Assembly (NCBI RefSeq): GCF_002343915.1
Contig: NZ_NETK01000001.1
Location: 5,408,001-5,472,000, forward strand
Length of the DNA stretch: 64,000 nucleotides
Direction of reading: 5' to 3'
From: Nannocystis exedens
Lineage (GTDB): Bacteria > Myxococcota_A > Polyangia > Nannocystales > Nannocystaceae
This document shows positions 43,784 through 55,652 of the stretch, piece after piece; the first letter of the stretch is position 1; each line of letters starts with the position of its first letter. Position numbers and translations under genes: made by a program. Under the pieces are notes generated by a model. It did not search any database. It saw nothing but the letters and a program-made list of their open reading frames with translations, and was not told where the DNA came from.

Positions 43784-44866
43784 TCAATGGCCGGTGAGGC
43801 GCTGGCGGCCGGCGCGGGTCAGGCCGCAGACGAACAGCTCCATGCGATTGCTCGGCAGCTGCGTGGCCTTGACCTCTTCCATGCCCATGGCGGCGATCGA
43901 GGCGAGCAGGCGCGGGACGTGCCGGACGGCGCGCCAGTCGTCGAGCTTGAGAGTGAGGAGAACACCGTGAAGCGCGTGCCGCGGGCGAGCGGCGAGGCGG
44001 CGGGCGGTGATGAGGGCGACCTGCGGGGCGAGGTTCACGTCCATCAGCACCCAGTGCAGCGCGGACGGGAGGTCGGCCCGCTGGACCATGCTCATCGGGC
44101 GGTGCAGGTGAATGAAGCGGTTGTCGGCCGGGGGCTGGCCGCGGTAGTCGAGGACGACCGGGTCCATGAGCGCCGGGTCGATGCCGTAGACGGTGACGCC
44201 GCGGCGCAGCAGCGCGTAGCTGGCCCCGCCGGGGGCGCTGCCGATCTCGACCGCCACGTCGCCGGCGCGCACCGGGGCGCCGGACCAGATCAGCGCCTCC
44301 TCGAGCTTGCGATAGGCCCGCGAGGGCGCCTCGGGCGGCATGTCGACGGCGATCCGCCCGCCCGGGAACGGCGAGTGGCCGGGGCCGTGGACGTGGTAGC
44401 CGACCCACCACGGCTCGCCCTCGGCGACGATGACGTCGAGCACCCGGTCGCCGGGCTCGGCGACCTCGCCGGCGAGCAGCGGGTGCTGTCCTTCGGGCCA
44501 GGCGGCCACGAGCGCCGCGCGGGCCTCGGCGGCGCGCGGGCCGTAGCGGAAGCCGGGCGGCTCCTCGCCGGGGCGCGAGACGTCGCGCTCCCACACGTGC
44601 AGGCGCACGGGCTGTCCCACAGGACATGTCCCTGCGAGCATTGTGAACACCCGCTCCGGGCTGTCGGCCGGGCCGAGCGAGGCGCCGAAGGCCCGGACGA
44701 ACACGGCCGGCAGCGGGGCGTCGGGGGCGACCGGGGTCGGCGACTTGAAGGTGACGAGGCCCGGCCGGCTGTAGGCGAAGCGGAGCTCGGGGCGCAGCGC
44801 CGCCAGCTCGTATTTGACGGCCGGCTCGGCGCCGAGCTGGCACACGCAGAAGAGGAAGTGGGTCAC
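43784..44866 (-). CDS. RlmM/FtsJ-like 23S rRNA 2'-O-methyltransferase
   Basis: 360 residues. The AdoMet motif VAVEIGSAPGGASYALLRRG followed by VYGIDPALMDP is that of FtsJ-like enzymes, with VLMDVNLAP and LLTLKLDDW supplying the Asp and Lys of the catalytic set. The N-terminal 160 residues resemble the THUMP-containing part of RlmM, which modifies C2498 of 23S rRNA in E. coli. A dispersed palindrome copy is translated in frame as LAGTCPVGQPVR (44610-44638). Confidence 0.8.
   Translation of the reverse strand: MTHFLFCVCQLGAEPAVKYELAALRPELRFAYSRPGLVTFKSPTPVAPDAPLPAVFVRAFGASLGPADSPERVFTMLAGTCPVGQPVRLHVWERDVSRPGEEPPGFRYGPRAAEARAALVAAWPEGQHPLLAGEVAEPGDRVLDVIVAEGEPWWVGYHVHGPGHSPFPGGRIAVDMPPEAPSRAYRKLEEALIWSGAPVRAGDVAVEIGSAPGGASYALLRRGVTVYGIDPALMDPVVLDYRGQPPADNRFIHLHRPMSMVQRADLPSALHWVLMDVNLAPQVALITARRLAARPRHALHGVLLTLKLDDWRAVRHVPRLLASIAAMGMEEVKATQLPSNRMELFVCGLTRAGRQRLTGH
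44610..44638. repeat. dispersed palindrome copy inside the RlmM-like gene
   Basis: TGTCC-CACA-GGACA at 44613-44626, followed by an extra TGTCC half-site. It encodes a stretch in the N-terminal region, outside the methyltransferase motifs. Confidence 0.6.
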
Positions 44867-44873
44867 GCGGGCG

Positions 44874-45815
44874 CTACTTGACGAACACGGCGACCTCGCG
44901 CAGGCCCCACGACTCGTCGTCGATCGGCTCGTCGAGGTTGCTGGTGAAGCTCAGGGCGATCGCGTCGCCGTCGTGCGCGGCCGCCTCGGTGACGATCGCC
45001 AGCACGCCGTCGCCGACGTCGCCGTCGCCGCAGGCGTTCGCCTCCTGGTTGCAGGAGAACAGCGAGGCCGAGTCGCACAGGTGCATGAAGATGTCGACGT
45101 CGTCGAGCTTGACGAGCAGCTGCTCGTTGTTGAAGGCGTCCCACGAGTCCATGACGACGGCCTCGGCGGTGACGCGCAGCTCGGTGTGCGGGACCTGGGC
45201 GGCGGTGGTGTCGAGCGTGAGCACGTCGCCCATGCCGAACGGGCCCATCATGTCGCCGAGGTCGCCGCAGGCGCCCTCGACCTGCGGGTCCCAGGTGCCG
45301 GCGCCGCCGGGCGCGAACACCTGCGTCCAGCCGGGGCTGTCGGGCTCCATGTCGCAGTAGAATTCGCCGGCCTGGCCGTCGCCGTCGGGGTCGAGCGGGT
45401 AGGTGCCGCTCGGCAGGTCAGGCTTGGCCTCGTGCAGCGCGAGGCAGCTCGGTTGCAGCGCTGCGCAGGCGCCGCCGTCGCAGCTGCCCGACTTGCAGTC
45501 GGTGTCGGCCATGCACGCCGCGTCGTCGTCGCACGGGCCGCAGGTGCCGCCGCCGCAGTCGATGTCGGTCTCGTCGCCGTTCTTCTCGCCGTCGCCGCAG
45601 CCCTCCGGGACGTCGCCGGTCGTCAGCGTGTCCGAGGTCATCACCGATTGAGTGGTGGTCGGCTCGGTGGTGGCGCTGCTGGGCTCGCCGGTCGTGCCGG
45701 TGTCGGTCGTGTCGTCGGTCTCGGTGCCGGTGCCCTGGGTGGCCGGGTCGCCGCAGCCGAGGAGGAGCCCGGGCAGGACCAGGCCGGTGACGATGAGACA
45801 GGTCTTGAGGGACAT
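44874..45815 (-). CDS. Cys-rich lipoprotein with a fibrinogen-like segment
   Basis: 313 residues. Lipobox GLLLGC, then a Thr/Asp/Gly linker. A Cys cluster follows (GCGDGEKNGDETDIDCGGGT; CGPCDDDAACMADTDC), of a kind repeated in many myxobacterial surface proteins. From about residue 125 the sequence PSGTYPLDPDGDGQAGEFYC, then DMEPDSPGWTQVF, resembles the start of a fibrinogen C-terminal-type domain. It lies 5 bp after glpX on the same strand and may be read with it, though a functional link is doubtful. Confidence 0.8.
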   Translation of the reverse strand: MSLKTCLIVTGLVLPGLLLGCGDPATQGTGTETDDTTDTGTTGEPSSATTEPTTTQSVMTSDTLTTGDVPEGCGDGEKNGDETDIDCGGGTCGPCDDDAACMADTDCKSGSCDGGACAALQPSCLALHEAKPDLPSGTYPLDPDGDGQAGEFYCDMEPDSPGWTQVFAPGGAGTWDPQVEGACGDLGDMMGPFGMGDVLTLDTTAAQVPHTELRVTAEAVVMDSWDAFNNEQLLVKLDDVDIFMHLCDSASLFSCNQEANACGDGDVGDGVLAIVTEAAAHDGDAIALSFTSNLDEPIDDESWGLREVAVFVK

Positions 45816-45820
45816 GTTGC

Positions 45821-46783
45821 TCAGTGCTCGTGGAGGAAGCGGTGCGCGTCGACCGAGGTGTCGACCCAACGTATTGTGCCAGTCTTGCTGCGGATGGCCA
45901 GGCTCTGGAGGTGCATGCGATCGCCGATCCGCCGCACACCTTTCAGCAGGGGGCCCCCGGTGACTCCGGTGGCGACGAAGATGACGTCGCCCCGGACCAA
46001 GTCGTCGACCCCGAACACGCGGTCGGGGTCTTTGTGCCCCATGGCGATCGCCCGCTTGCGTTCGTCGTCGGAGCGGAACACCAGCTTGCCGACGAACTCG
46101 CCGCCCATGCAGTGGATCGCCGCGGCCCCGAGCACGCCCTCCGGCGCGCCGCCGATGCCGTACACCATGTCGATGCCGCTCTTGGGGATGCAGGTGGCGA
46201 CCACCGGCGCGACGTCGCCGTCGGTGATCAGGTGAATGCGGGCGCCGGCCTCACGCAGCTCGGCGACCAGGTTCTCGTGGCGCGGCCGGTCGAGCACGAC
46301 GACGGTGAGCTCGTCGGGCCGGCGCCCCTTGGCGGCGGCCAGAGTGTAGAGGTTGTCGCGCGGCGACTTCGACAGCGAGATCTTGCCGCGACCCTCGGGG
46401 CCGCAGGCGATCTTCATCATGTAACAGTCGGGGGCGTTGAGCAGGAGCCCGCGGTCGGTCACGGCGAGGACGGTGATCGCGCCCGGCAAGCCGTTGGCGC
46501 ACAGGTTGGTGCCCTCGAGCGGGTCGACGGCGATGTCGACCTCGGGCAGCGTCGGGTCGGACGGGCCGACCTTCTCGCCGATGTAGAGCATCGGCGCCTC
46601 GTCGCGCTCGCCCTCGCCGATGACGATGGTGCCGCGCGCCGCGACCCGCTCGAACGCGTCGCGCATGGCCTTGACGGCGGCCGCGTCGGCGCCGTTGCGG
46701 TCGCCGCGGCCGATCATGGTGGAGGCGGCGATCGCCGCCGCCTCGGTGACGCGGGTGTACTCGAGGACGAGGGTGCGGTCCAT
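45821..46783 (-). CDS. glpX: class II fructose-1,6-bisphosphatase
   Basis: 320 residues. Removes the 1-phosphate of fructose 1,6-bisphosphate in gluconeogenesis. Family motifs are complete: GRGDRNGADAAAV, IVIGEGERDEAPMLYIGE, IAVDPLEGTNLCANGL, DRPRHENLVAELR, GIGGAPEGVLGAAA and IFVATGVTGGPLL. The ATG at 46783 follows AAGGAGACGACTGAC, a strong ribosome binding site that overlaps the end of the upstream thioesterase gene. Lithium-sensitive, Mn-dependent catalysis is known for the family. Confidence 0.96.
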   Translation of the reverse strand: MDRTLVLEYTRVTEAAAIAASTMIGRGDRNGADAAAVKAMRDAFERVAARGTIVIGEGERDEAPMLYIGEKVGPSDPTLPEVDIAVDPLEGTNLCANGLPGAITVLAVTDRGLLLNAPDCYMMKIACGPEGRGKISLSKSPRDNLYTLAAAKGRRPDELTVVVLDRPRHENLVAELREAGARIHLITDGDVAPVVATCIPKSGIDMVYGIGGAPEGVLGAAAIHCMGGEFVGKLVFRSDDERKRAIAMGHKDPDRVFGVDDLVRGDVIFVATGVTGGPLLKGVRRIGDRMHLQSLAIRSKTGTIRWVDTSVDAHRFLHEH

Positions 46784-46784
46784 G

Positions 46785-47267
46785 TCAGTCGTCTCCTTCG
46801 GGAGCCAGGTTGGCGAGGGCGGCCCGCAACGGGCCAGGAAAACGCGCCGGCCGCCCATCGGCGCGGGCGATACAACAGTGGCAAGTCTCGGCGAAGGCGA
46901 TGGTCAAGGGCTGGCCCAGGCCCTTGCGATCGCCGGGGGCCACCAGGACGTGGTAGCCGAGGATCAGCCGCGCATAGCCGATCTCGACCACGCCGACCAT
47001 GACGGAGAGGATGTCGTCGTACCGCGCGGGCGAGAGGTAGCTGATCTGCAGGTCGGTCAGCGGCAAGGCGTACCCGGCGGCCTCGACGTCGGCGTAGGTC
47101 TGCCCGGCGTCCCGCATGAACTCGACCCGCGCAGCCTCGAGGTAGCGCGCGTAGGTGCCGTGGTACACGACGCCCATCTGGTCGGTGTCGGCGTAGATGA
47201 CCCGCAACTTGACGCCGAGCCGCAGCTCTCGAGCAGGCGAACGGGTGAGCCGGGGTGTGCGCGCCAT
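46785..47267 (-). CDS. YbgC/FadM-type acyl-CoA thioesterase
   Basis: 160 residues. Hotdog-fold thioesterase: RVIYADTDQMGVVYHGTYAR includes the catalytic Asp and the D-x-x-G-x-V-(F/Y)-(H/N) signature, then YLEAARVEFMRDAG and YLSPARYDDILSV. It acts on short or long acyl-CoA. The stop lies one base before the glpX ATG, and its 3' end contains the glpX ribosome binding site, so the two are co-transcribed. Confidence 0.92.
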   Translation of the reverse strand: MARTPRLTRSPARELRLGVKLRVIYADTDQMGVVYHGTYARYLEAARVEFMRDAGQTYADVEAAGYALPLTDLQISYLSPARYDDILSVMVGVVEIGYARLILGYHVLVAPGDRKGLGQPLTIAFAETCHCCIARADGRPARFPGPLRAALANLAPEGDD

Positions 47268-47665
47268 GACGAGCGGCGCGAGGGTAAACCGCCCGGGGTG
47301 CGAGCGGGACCGCCCGGGACGTGAGTCGGGTCGCGTAGAGGGCCCGGGAAAAACGACGAGCGAGCGGCGGGAGCGTCTTGCGAGCGATCGGCAAGCGACG
47401 TTCCGCGGCGGGCGACGGCACAGCGGGCCGAGCCGCGGTGCGTGGCGGGAGGGGCGGCGCGCTGCGGCAGCGAGCGCCGCCCCGGACCCACCGCGAAGCA
47501 GACGACGTCCTGCTCGCCGATGACGGGCGGAGAGCCGCGACCGCCGACACCGGGTCGCTGTCACGTGGCCTGGAACGGCTCCACCCGCCTCTCCGATTCG
47601 CAGGTCGAAGCCCGCGAGTCCCGGAGACTCGCAGGCGCGACCGAGTGGTCGTCGAAGTCCGGGTC
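47268..47665. other. 398-bp gap, no gene recognised
   Basis: Both flanking genes point leftward, so this holds the promoter of the thioesterase-glpX unit and the 3' region of the lectin-like lipoprotein gene. No coding sequence, palindrome copy or RNA element was identified. Confidence 0.5.
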
Positions 47666-48839
47666 CTACTGCTCGAAACAATAGAGCCGCTGCAGCGTCG
47701 AGCAGTTCGACGCATTGATCAACGACCGGGCGGTCCAGTTGAAGTCGACGGCGTTGTTGCGGCCTTCGATGCCCAACACGCCGAGGCCGCTGGAGGTGGT
47801 CCAGCCGTTGCAGTGCTCGGAGAGCGAGGTGCCGTCATCGGCCGTGCCGGTCCAGACGTCGGCCTGGGGGGACATGTCGCCGAACTCGTTGACGTTGATG
47901 GGCGCGTCGAGCGTGCCGTCGGTGAGGTCGGCCCAGGTCTGCGCGATCTCGACGCCGTCGAGGCGCGCGTAGCGGGTCGTCGACTTGACGAAGCGGCCGG
48001 CGGGGTTGTTGGTACCGGTGCTGATCCACGCGTCCCACGTCCCGCCGAGGTTGCCCGTCGCCGCGCGCGCCTGGCACTTCGACTTCGCGCCGGCGATCCC
48101 GCCGAGGTTGCCGTTCCAGGAGATGCTGGTCACGAACACGCGCTTCGGCCGGGTGCAGTTGGCGTTGCAGAGATCGCCGTCGGCGGTGTTGCCGTCGTCG
48201 CACTGCTCGCCGGCCTGTACGAAGCCGTCGCCGCACTCCGCGAGCTCGCAGAGGTTGGTGCAGGCGTCGGTGTTGCTGCCGTTGCCGTCGTCGCACGCCT
48301 CCACGCCCGCGTGCACGAAGCCGTCGCCGCACTCCGCGAGCTCGCAGAGGTTGGTGCAGGCGTCGGTGTTGCTGTCGTTGCCGTCGTCGCACGTTTTCGC
48401 CGGCATCGACCGACCCGTCGCCGCACTCGCCCGCCGGGAACAGGCAGCCCAGGGTGCACGCGCCGTCGTCGGCGTTGAGGTCGCCGAGGTCGCATTGCTC
48501 GCCGGGCTGGACGAAGCCGTCGCCGCAGCTCGCCGGCACGCACGCGTTGGTGCACGTGTCCTCGTTGACGAGGTTGCCGTCGTCGCACGCCTCGCCCGGG
48601 CCGACGAAGCCGTCGCCGCAGTTCGCCAGCTTGCACACGTCGGTGCACGCGTCCTCGTTGACGAGGTTGCCGTCGTCGCACTCTTCGCCGATGCCGAGCA
48701 CGCCGTCACCGCACACCCCCGCCGAGGTGTGGATGTTGACCGTGATCTCGACGCTCGAATCACAGGCGGACGCCGCCAGGGCGGCTGCGAGGAGGCAATG
48801 CGAGGCGCGAAAGGATGGGTGGATCTTGCTGTTGTACAT
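47666..48839 (-). pseudogene. Cys-rich-repeat lipoprotein with lectin-like C terminus, broken by a one-base frameshift
   Basis: Signal peptide LLAAALAASAC gives a lipoprotein. Then come five or six DUF4215-type repeats (CGDGVLGIGEECDDGNLVNE; CGDGFVGPGEACDDGN; CGDGFVQAGEQCDDGN). The last 160 residues form a lectin-like or DUF1554-like domain (RVFVTSISWNGNLGGIAGAK; CNGWTTSS; LYCFEQ). The frame breaks in repeat four: the gene reads GAAAACGTGCGAC where GAAACGTGCGAC would give the expected ETCDDGN. The extra A is in the four-base run at 48394-48397. Both sides keep intact repeat sequence, so the mutation is recent, or a sequencing error, or phase variation in a homopolymer. Confidence 0.85.
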
Positions 48840-49218
48840 GTGCCGATCTCTCGTCGCTACGACGTGAACCCATGTCGGCCGCGGACACCCGGCGCAGCGC
48901 GACAGTCGAATCAGGACAAGAAGGTGTCGGCGACGAGGATGCCGCATTGCCCCGGTCCTGGCGGTCACGCCAGTTCGGGCATGACCGCGCCGCGCAGGGC
49001 TCACGATGAGACCGCGACACACATTCCAGGCGCGCGGCCGCTCTTCAGGCCGGCCCCGAGCGACGCGAGCAACAGCCGCGAATCCGGCAGCAGAGCGCAC
49101 CTCTGCGAACCGTCGCGCCGGGCTCGCGGGCCCACCCCGCCCGTTCGACCGCCGCGCTGCGGCCGCTCGCGCGAATCAACCCAGAGCGATCCTGTCGTCG
49201 TCCCGCGAACAGCCGCAA

Positions 49219-49350
49219 TGACAGATCTCGCCGAAGAGTCGAGGATCGCCGGCGGGCTCGCGACCTCGGGCCGGACGTACCTGTCGCATGGAGAGTTCGA
49301 CGCGGCCGAGGCGAAGCTGCGCCGTGCATCGACGCGACCGCCCGGGCCTC
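49219..49350 (+). pseudogene. possible TPR protein fragment
   Basis: About 40 codons, starting MTDLAEESRIAGGLATSGRT, then YLSHGEFDAAEAKLRRA, which has the spacing of a tetratricopeptide helix pair. The frame loses protein-like character after that. Myxobacteria have many kinase-TPR proteins, so this could be a remnant; chance cannot be excluded. Confidence 0.25.
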
Positions 49351-49457
49351 CGGCACACGACGGACGAGGTGCTCGACACCCCGACCCACCCGCCGACGTG
49401 CCCCGTCGCCGCGCTCGATGAGCGCCCGTCGATCGAGAGCGTCATGGCCAACGGCTT

Positions 49458-49474
49458 ATGTCCCCGAGGACAGG
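49458..49474. repeat. dispersed palindrome copy upstream of the esterase gene
   Basis: ATGTCCCCGAGGACAGG: TGTCC-CCGA-GGACA, perfect 5-bp arms. Confidence 0.65.
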
Positions 49475-49562
49475 ATACGCGCGGCGCGGCCGTGACTACC
49501 GGCGAACGCCGCTCGCCAGGTCGACGGTCGCCGCCGCGCGGTGTATGCTCCGGCGCGCCGAC

Positions 49563-50600
49563 ATGCCGATCCACAACTACGCCCAGCCGCGCGGCACCAC
49601 CATCACTCTTGAAATTGATTCGCCCGCGCTGGCGGCCAACGTGGTCGGCGATCCGTCGTCGCGGGCGGTCGCGGTGTACCTGCCCGAGGGTTACGACCGC
49701 GGCAACGAGCGTTATCCGATCTTCGTCGACCTCGCGGGCTACAGCAGCTCGGGGCTCAAGCGGCTCGGGTGGACCGGGTTCGGCGAGTCGATGCCGCAGC
49801 GGCTCGATCGGCTGATCGCCAGCGGGACGATGGGGCCGGTGATCGGCGTGTTCCCCGACTGCTTCACCGCGCTGGGCGGCAATCAGTACATCAACTCGAG
49901 CGCGCTCGGGCGATGGGAGGACTTCCTCGCCGAGGACCTGCCGGCGCGGCTCGAGCGCGAGTTCCGCGTCAAGCCGGGGCGCGCGGGGCGGGCGCTGTTC
50001 GGCCACTCGAGCGGCGGCTACGGGGCGCTGGTCCACGGGATGCGCCGCGCCGACGTGTGGGGCGCGATCGGCTGTCACGCCGGCGACTGCAACTTCGACC
50101 TGGTCTATCGGCCAGATTTCCCCAAGCTGCTGACGGCGCTGCAGCGCCACGGCGGGGTCGAGGGGTTTTTGAAGGCGTTCGCGGCCGCGCCGAAGTGGGG
50201 CGGCGGCGATCACCTGCCGCTGATGCTGCTGGCGATGGCGGCGACCTACGACCCCGACCCGTCGGCGTTCATGGGCGTGCGCCTGCCGGTCGACCCGCAC
50301 ACGTGCGAGCTCGACGCCGAGGCGTGGGGCCGCTGGCTGCGCTGGGACCCGCTGCGCATGGTCGAGGCGCCGGAGGTGCAGGCCAACCTGCGCCGGCTGC
50401 ACGGGCTGTTCATCGACGCCGGCTCGCGCGATCAATTCCTCGCGCACTTCGGCGCGCGCGCGCTGGTGCGGCGGCTGGCGGCGCACGGCATCCCGCACGT
50501 GTACGAGGAGTTCCCCGACGACCACTCGAACACCAGCTACCGCCTCGACGTGTCGCTGCCCTACCTGTGGCGCGCGCTCGACGGGGCGGGCCCCGGGTAG
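49563..50600 (+). CDS. esterase of the EstA/esterase-D group, alpha/beta hydrolase fold
   Basis: 345 residues, no signal peptide. The nucleophile S149 is in LFGHSSGGYGAL; acid and base are likely the Asp of LFIDAGSRDQF and the His of FPDDHSNTSYR. The N-terminal part (TTITLEIDSPALAANVVGDP; VAVYLPEGYDRGNERYPIFV) is the usual start of this group, which includes iron-enterobactin esterase-like and S-formylglutathione hydrolase-like enzymes. The gene is followed after 14 bp by the M49-like peptidase gene and may be in one operon with it and the helicase. Confidence 0.87.
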   Translation: MPIHNYAQPRGTTITLEIDSPALAANVVGDPSSRAVAVYLPEGYDRGNERYPIFVDLAGYSSSGLKRLGWTGFGESMPQRLDRLIASGTMGPVIGVFPDCFTALGGNQYINSSALGRWEDFLAEDLPARLEREFRVKPGRAGRALFGHSSGGYGALVHGMRRADVWGAIGCHAGDCNFDLVYRPDFPKLLTALQRHGGVEGFLKAFAAAPKWGGGDHLPLMLLAMAATYDPDPSAFMGVRLPVDPHTCELDAEAWGRWLRWDPLRMVEAPEVQANLRRLHGLFIDAGSRDQFLAHFGARALVRRLAAHGIPHVYEEFPDDHSNTSYRLDVSLPYLWRALDGAGPG

Positions 50601-50614
50601 TATCCTGCGGGCCC

Positions 50615-52395
<1,781 letters not shown>

Positions 52396-52399
<4 letters not shown>

Positions 52400-54987
52400 C
52401 CGCGGTCGACAACATCGTCGCCGGCCCGCGCACGCTGCGGGAGTTCGCGGCCAGGCTGATCGAGCAGCCCGACAAGAGCACCTCGTCGGACGCGATCCTC
52501 GAGTGCTTCCTCGATTGGGTCACGGAGACCGGGCTCGAGCTGTACCCGGCGCAGGAGGAGGCGATCCTCGAGATCCTCGCCGGCAAGCACGTGGTGCTCA
52601 ACACGCCGACCGGCTCGGGCAAGTCGCTGGTGGCGACGGCGATGCACCTGGCGGCGGTGGCTCGCCGGCGCCGCAGCGTGTACACGAGCCCGATCAAGGC
52701 GCTGGTCAGCGAGAAGTTCTTCGCCCTGTGCCGCGAGTTCGGGCCCGACCGCGTCGGCATGATGACCGGCGACGCGAGCGTCAACCGCGACGCGCCGATC
52801 CTCTGCTGCACGGCGGAGATCCTCGCCAACATGGCGCTGCGCGACGGGCGGATGGCGCCGGTCGACGACGCGGTGCTCGACGAGTTCCATTATTACGGCG
52901 ATAGGGACCGCGGGATGGCGTGGCAGATCCCGCTGCTCGCGCTGCCGTACACGACCTTCCTGTTGATGTCGGCGACGCTCGGCGACACGACCCGCGTCGA
53001 GGACGGGCTGAGGCGGCTGACGAAGCAGGAGGTCGCGGTGGTCCGCTCGGCGACCCGGCCGGTGCCGCTCGACTTCGAGTACCGCGAGACGCCGCTGCAC
53101 GAGACGATCGGCTACCTGCTCGACCGCGGGCGCGCGCCGATCTACATCGTCAGCTTCACCCAGCGCGAGGCCGCCGAGGAGGCGCAGAACCTGATGAGCA
53201 CGAACCTGTGCTCGCGCGAGGAGAAGGCGGCGATCGCCGAGGCGATGGCGGGGTTCCGCTTCGACACGCCGTACGGGAAGGAGATCCAGGGCTACCTCAA
53301 GCACGGCGTGGGGGTCCACCACGCCGGCCTGCTGCCGAAGTACCGCCTGCTGGTCGAGAAGCTGGCGCAGCAGGGCAAGCTGCGGGTGATCTGCGGCACC
53401 GACACGCTCGGGGTCGGGGTCAACATCCCGATCCGCACGGTCCTGTTCACCAAGCTGTGCAAGTACGACGGCGAGCAGACGCGGATCCTCGGGGCCCGCG
53501 ACTTCAAGCAGATCGCCGGGCGAGCCGGGCGCAAGGGCTTCGACGACCACGGCTACGTGGTGTGTCAGGCGCCCGAGCACGTGATCGAGAACAAGAAGCT
53601 CGAGGCCAAGGCGGCGGCCGACCCGAAGAAGAAGAAGTTCGTGCGCCGGCAGCCGCCCGAGAAGGGGTATGTCCCCTGGGACAGGTCGACGTTCGAGAAG
53701 CTGATCGAGCGCGACCCGGAGCCGCTGCAGTCGCGGTTCGTCGTGTCGTTCGGGATGATCTTGAGCCTGATCCAGTCGCCGGCCAACATCAACGCGTGGG
53801 GCGGCGGCTACCGCCGGCTGGTCGAGCTGATCGCGGCGGCGCACGACGAGGCGCGGGCCAAGACCCGCCACCGGCGCGAGGCGGCGACGCTGTTCCGGGC
53901 GCTGCGCAAGGCGGGCATCGTCAAGCTGGTGCCGCTCGACGCGCGCAAGGAGGGCGGGGGCGGCCGCGCGGTCCGGCTCGACGAGCACCTGCAGAAGGAC
54001 TTCTCGCTCCACCACACGCTGTCGCTGTACCTGCTCGACGCGATCGGCCGCGTGCCGCAGGACTCGCCGACCTACGCGTTCGACGTGGTGTCGCTGGTCG
54101 AGTCGCTGCTCGAGAACCCGCAGGTGGTGCTGCAGGCGCAGGAGCACCGCGCGCGCTCGGAGAAGATCGCCGAGCTCAAGGCGGCGGGCGTCGAGTACGA
54201 GGAGCGGATGGCCGAGCTCGAGAAGGTCTCGTACCCCAAGCCGCTGGCCGACTTCATCTACGACACCTTCAACGAGTTCTCGGCGCTGCACCCGTGGGTC
54301 GGGCAGGAGAACATCCGCCCGAAGTCGGTGGTGCGCGACATGGTCGAGCGCTACGTCGCGTTCAACGACTACGTCAAGGAGTACGGGCTGCAGCGCAGCG
54401 AGGGCGTGCTGCTGCGCTACTTGATGCAGGCCTACAAGCTCCTCGTGCAGACGGTGCCCGACGCCGCCAAGACCGACGAGGTCCACGACGTGATCGGCTA
54501 CCTGCGGGCGATGTTCGAGCACGTCGACACCAGCCTCTTGCAGGAGTGGGAGCGCATGCTGCACCCGCCGGTGCCGGAGGGCGAAGCCGCGCCCGTCGGG
54601 CCGCGCGATCTGTCGGCCGATCCCAAGGCGTTCGCGGCGCGCGTCCGCGCGGAGATGCACGCGCTGGTCCGCGCGCTCGCCGAGCGCGACTGGGAGGACG
54701 CGGCGGTCGGCACGCGTGCAGACCCCGAGGACCCGTGGACCCCCGAGCGCTTCGCCCAGGCGATGGCCGAGTACTACGCCGAGTACCCGACGCTGCGCTT
54801 CGACCACGGGGCGCGGTTCCCCAAGTACACCCGCATCGAGGCGGTCGCCGACCAGCGCTGGCGGGTCACGCAGGTGCTGGTCGACCCCGAAGAGGACAAC
54901 TTGTGGCACATCGAGGGCGAGGTCGACCTGCGCGGCGACGGCTTCCCCGAGGGTCCGCTGGTGACGATCCGGGCGATCGGGGTGTGA
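52396..54987 (+). CDS. Ski2-like DEAD/DEAH helicase with DUF3516
   Basis: 863 residues from a GTG. Helicase motifs are complete: I TPTGSGKS (70-77), Ia TSPIKALV, II DEFHYYG (a DExH variant), III LMSATLGD, V GTDTLGVGVNIP, VI QIAGRAGRKG. The C-terminal 400 residues (LVVSF/FGMILSLIQSPANIN region onward; VLLRYLMQAYKLLVQTVPDA) match DUF3516, found with this helicase in actinobacteria and myxobacteria. An RNA helicase of the Ski2/Lhr kind is inferred. A dispersed palindrome copy is in frame at 53669-53685 (PEKGYVPWDRST). Confidence 0.93.
53669..53685. repeat. dispersed palindrome copy inside the helicase gene
   Basis: ATGTCCCCTGGGACAGG: TGTCCC-CT-GGGACA, perfect 6-bp arms, in the linker between the helicase core and DUF3516. 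Confidence 0.65.
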
Positions 54988-55098
54988 GACTCGGCGCGAC
55001 ATTCGCTCCGACTCACCCCGTCCGTCCCCGCGTTGCCCCGGGCCCCGTTCTTCGCCGACACTCGAGCGGGGCGCCGGTGCGTCCGCGGAGGCGACAGG

Positions 55099-55650
55099 AT
55101 GTACGGTCTCGTCAACAAGGCGGTCGAAGATCTGGTGTGTGCGCACTACGGTGAGCCGACGTGGGCGCAGATCCAGGCGCGCGCCGGGGTGCAGACGCCC
55201 GGCTTCGTGTCGATGGAGTCGTACCCCGACGAGGTCACGTACAAGCTCGTCGCCGCCGCCAGCGAGGTGCTCGGCGCGCCGGCGGCCGCGGTGCTCGAGG
55301 CGGTCGGCGAGCACTGGATCCTCTTCACCGCGCGCCACGGCTACGGCGAGCTCTTGCCGATGTTCGGCGCGACGCTGCGCGAGTTCGTGGCCAACCTCGA
55401 CAACATGCACGCGCGCGTCGGCCTGACGTTCGCGCGGATGCGGCCGCCCAGCTTCGTGGTCCGCGAAGCCGGGCCGCAGGCGCTCGAGCTCGAGTATCAC
55501 TCGAGCCGCGAAGGGCTGGCGCCGATGGTGGTCGGCCTGCTCAAGGGCCTGGCGCGCACGTTCGCCGAGGACATCGCCGTCGAGCACGTCCACGGCCGCG
55601 AGCGCGGCGGCTTCGACCTGTTCCGCCTCGAACTCCAACCGGCGGCCTGA
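55099..55650 (+). CDS. H-NOX heme sensor protein
   Basis: 183 residues. A stand-alone heme-nitric oxide/oxygen binding domain: starts MYGLVNKAVEDLV, has the proximal heme ligand H104 in ANLDNMHARVG, the heme-flattening Pro in MRPPSF (116-117) and the Y-x-S-x-R motif Y133-S135-R137 (YHSSREG) that holds the propionates. It binds NO, CO or O2 and passes the signal to a partner. The next gene, two bases downstream, carries an H-NOX-associated domain and a histidine-kinase-like region, so the two form a signalling pair. ATG at 55099 is preceded by GGAGGCGACAGG. Confidence 0.95.
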   Translation: MYGLVNKAVEDLVCAHYGEPTWAQIQARAGVQTPGFVSMESYPDEVTYKLVAAASEVLGAPAAAVLEAVGEHWILFTARHGYGELLPMFGATLREFVANLDNMHARVGLTFARMRPPSFVVREAGPQALELEYHSSREGLAPMVVGLLKGLARTFAEDIAVEHVHGRERGGFDLFRLELQPAA

Positions 55651-55652
55651 CC

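Larger units (their letters stand above)
48840..49562. other. 720-bp gap with a possible TPR remnant
   Basis: No intact gene. The region holds the promoter of the leftward Cys-rich lipoprotein, a short TPR-like open stretch, and a palindrome copy about 90 bp before the esterase gene. Confidence 0.5.
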
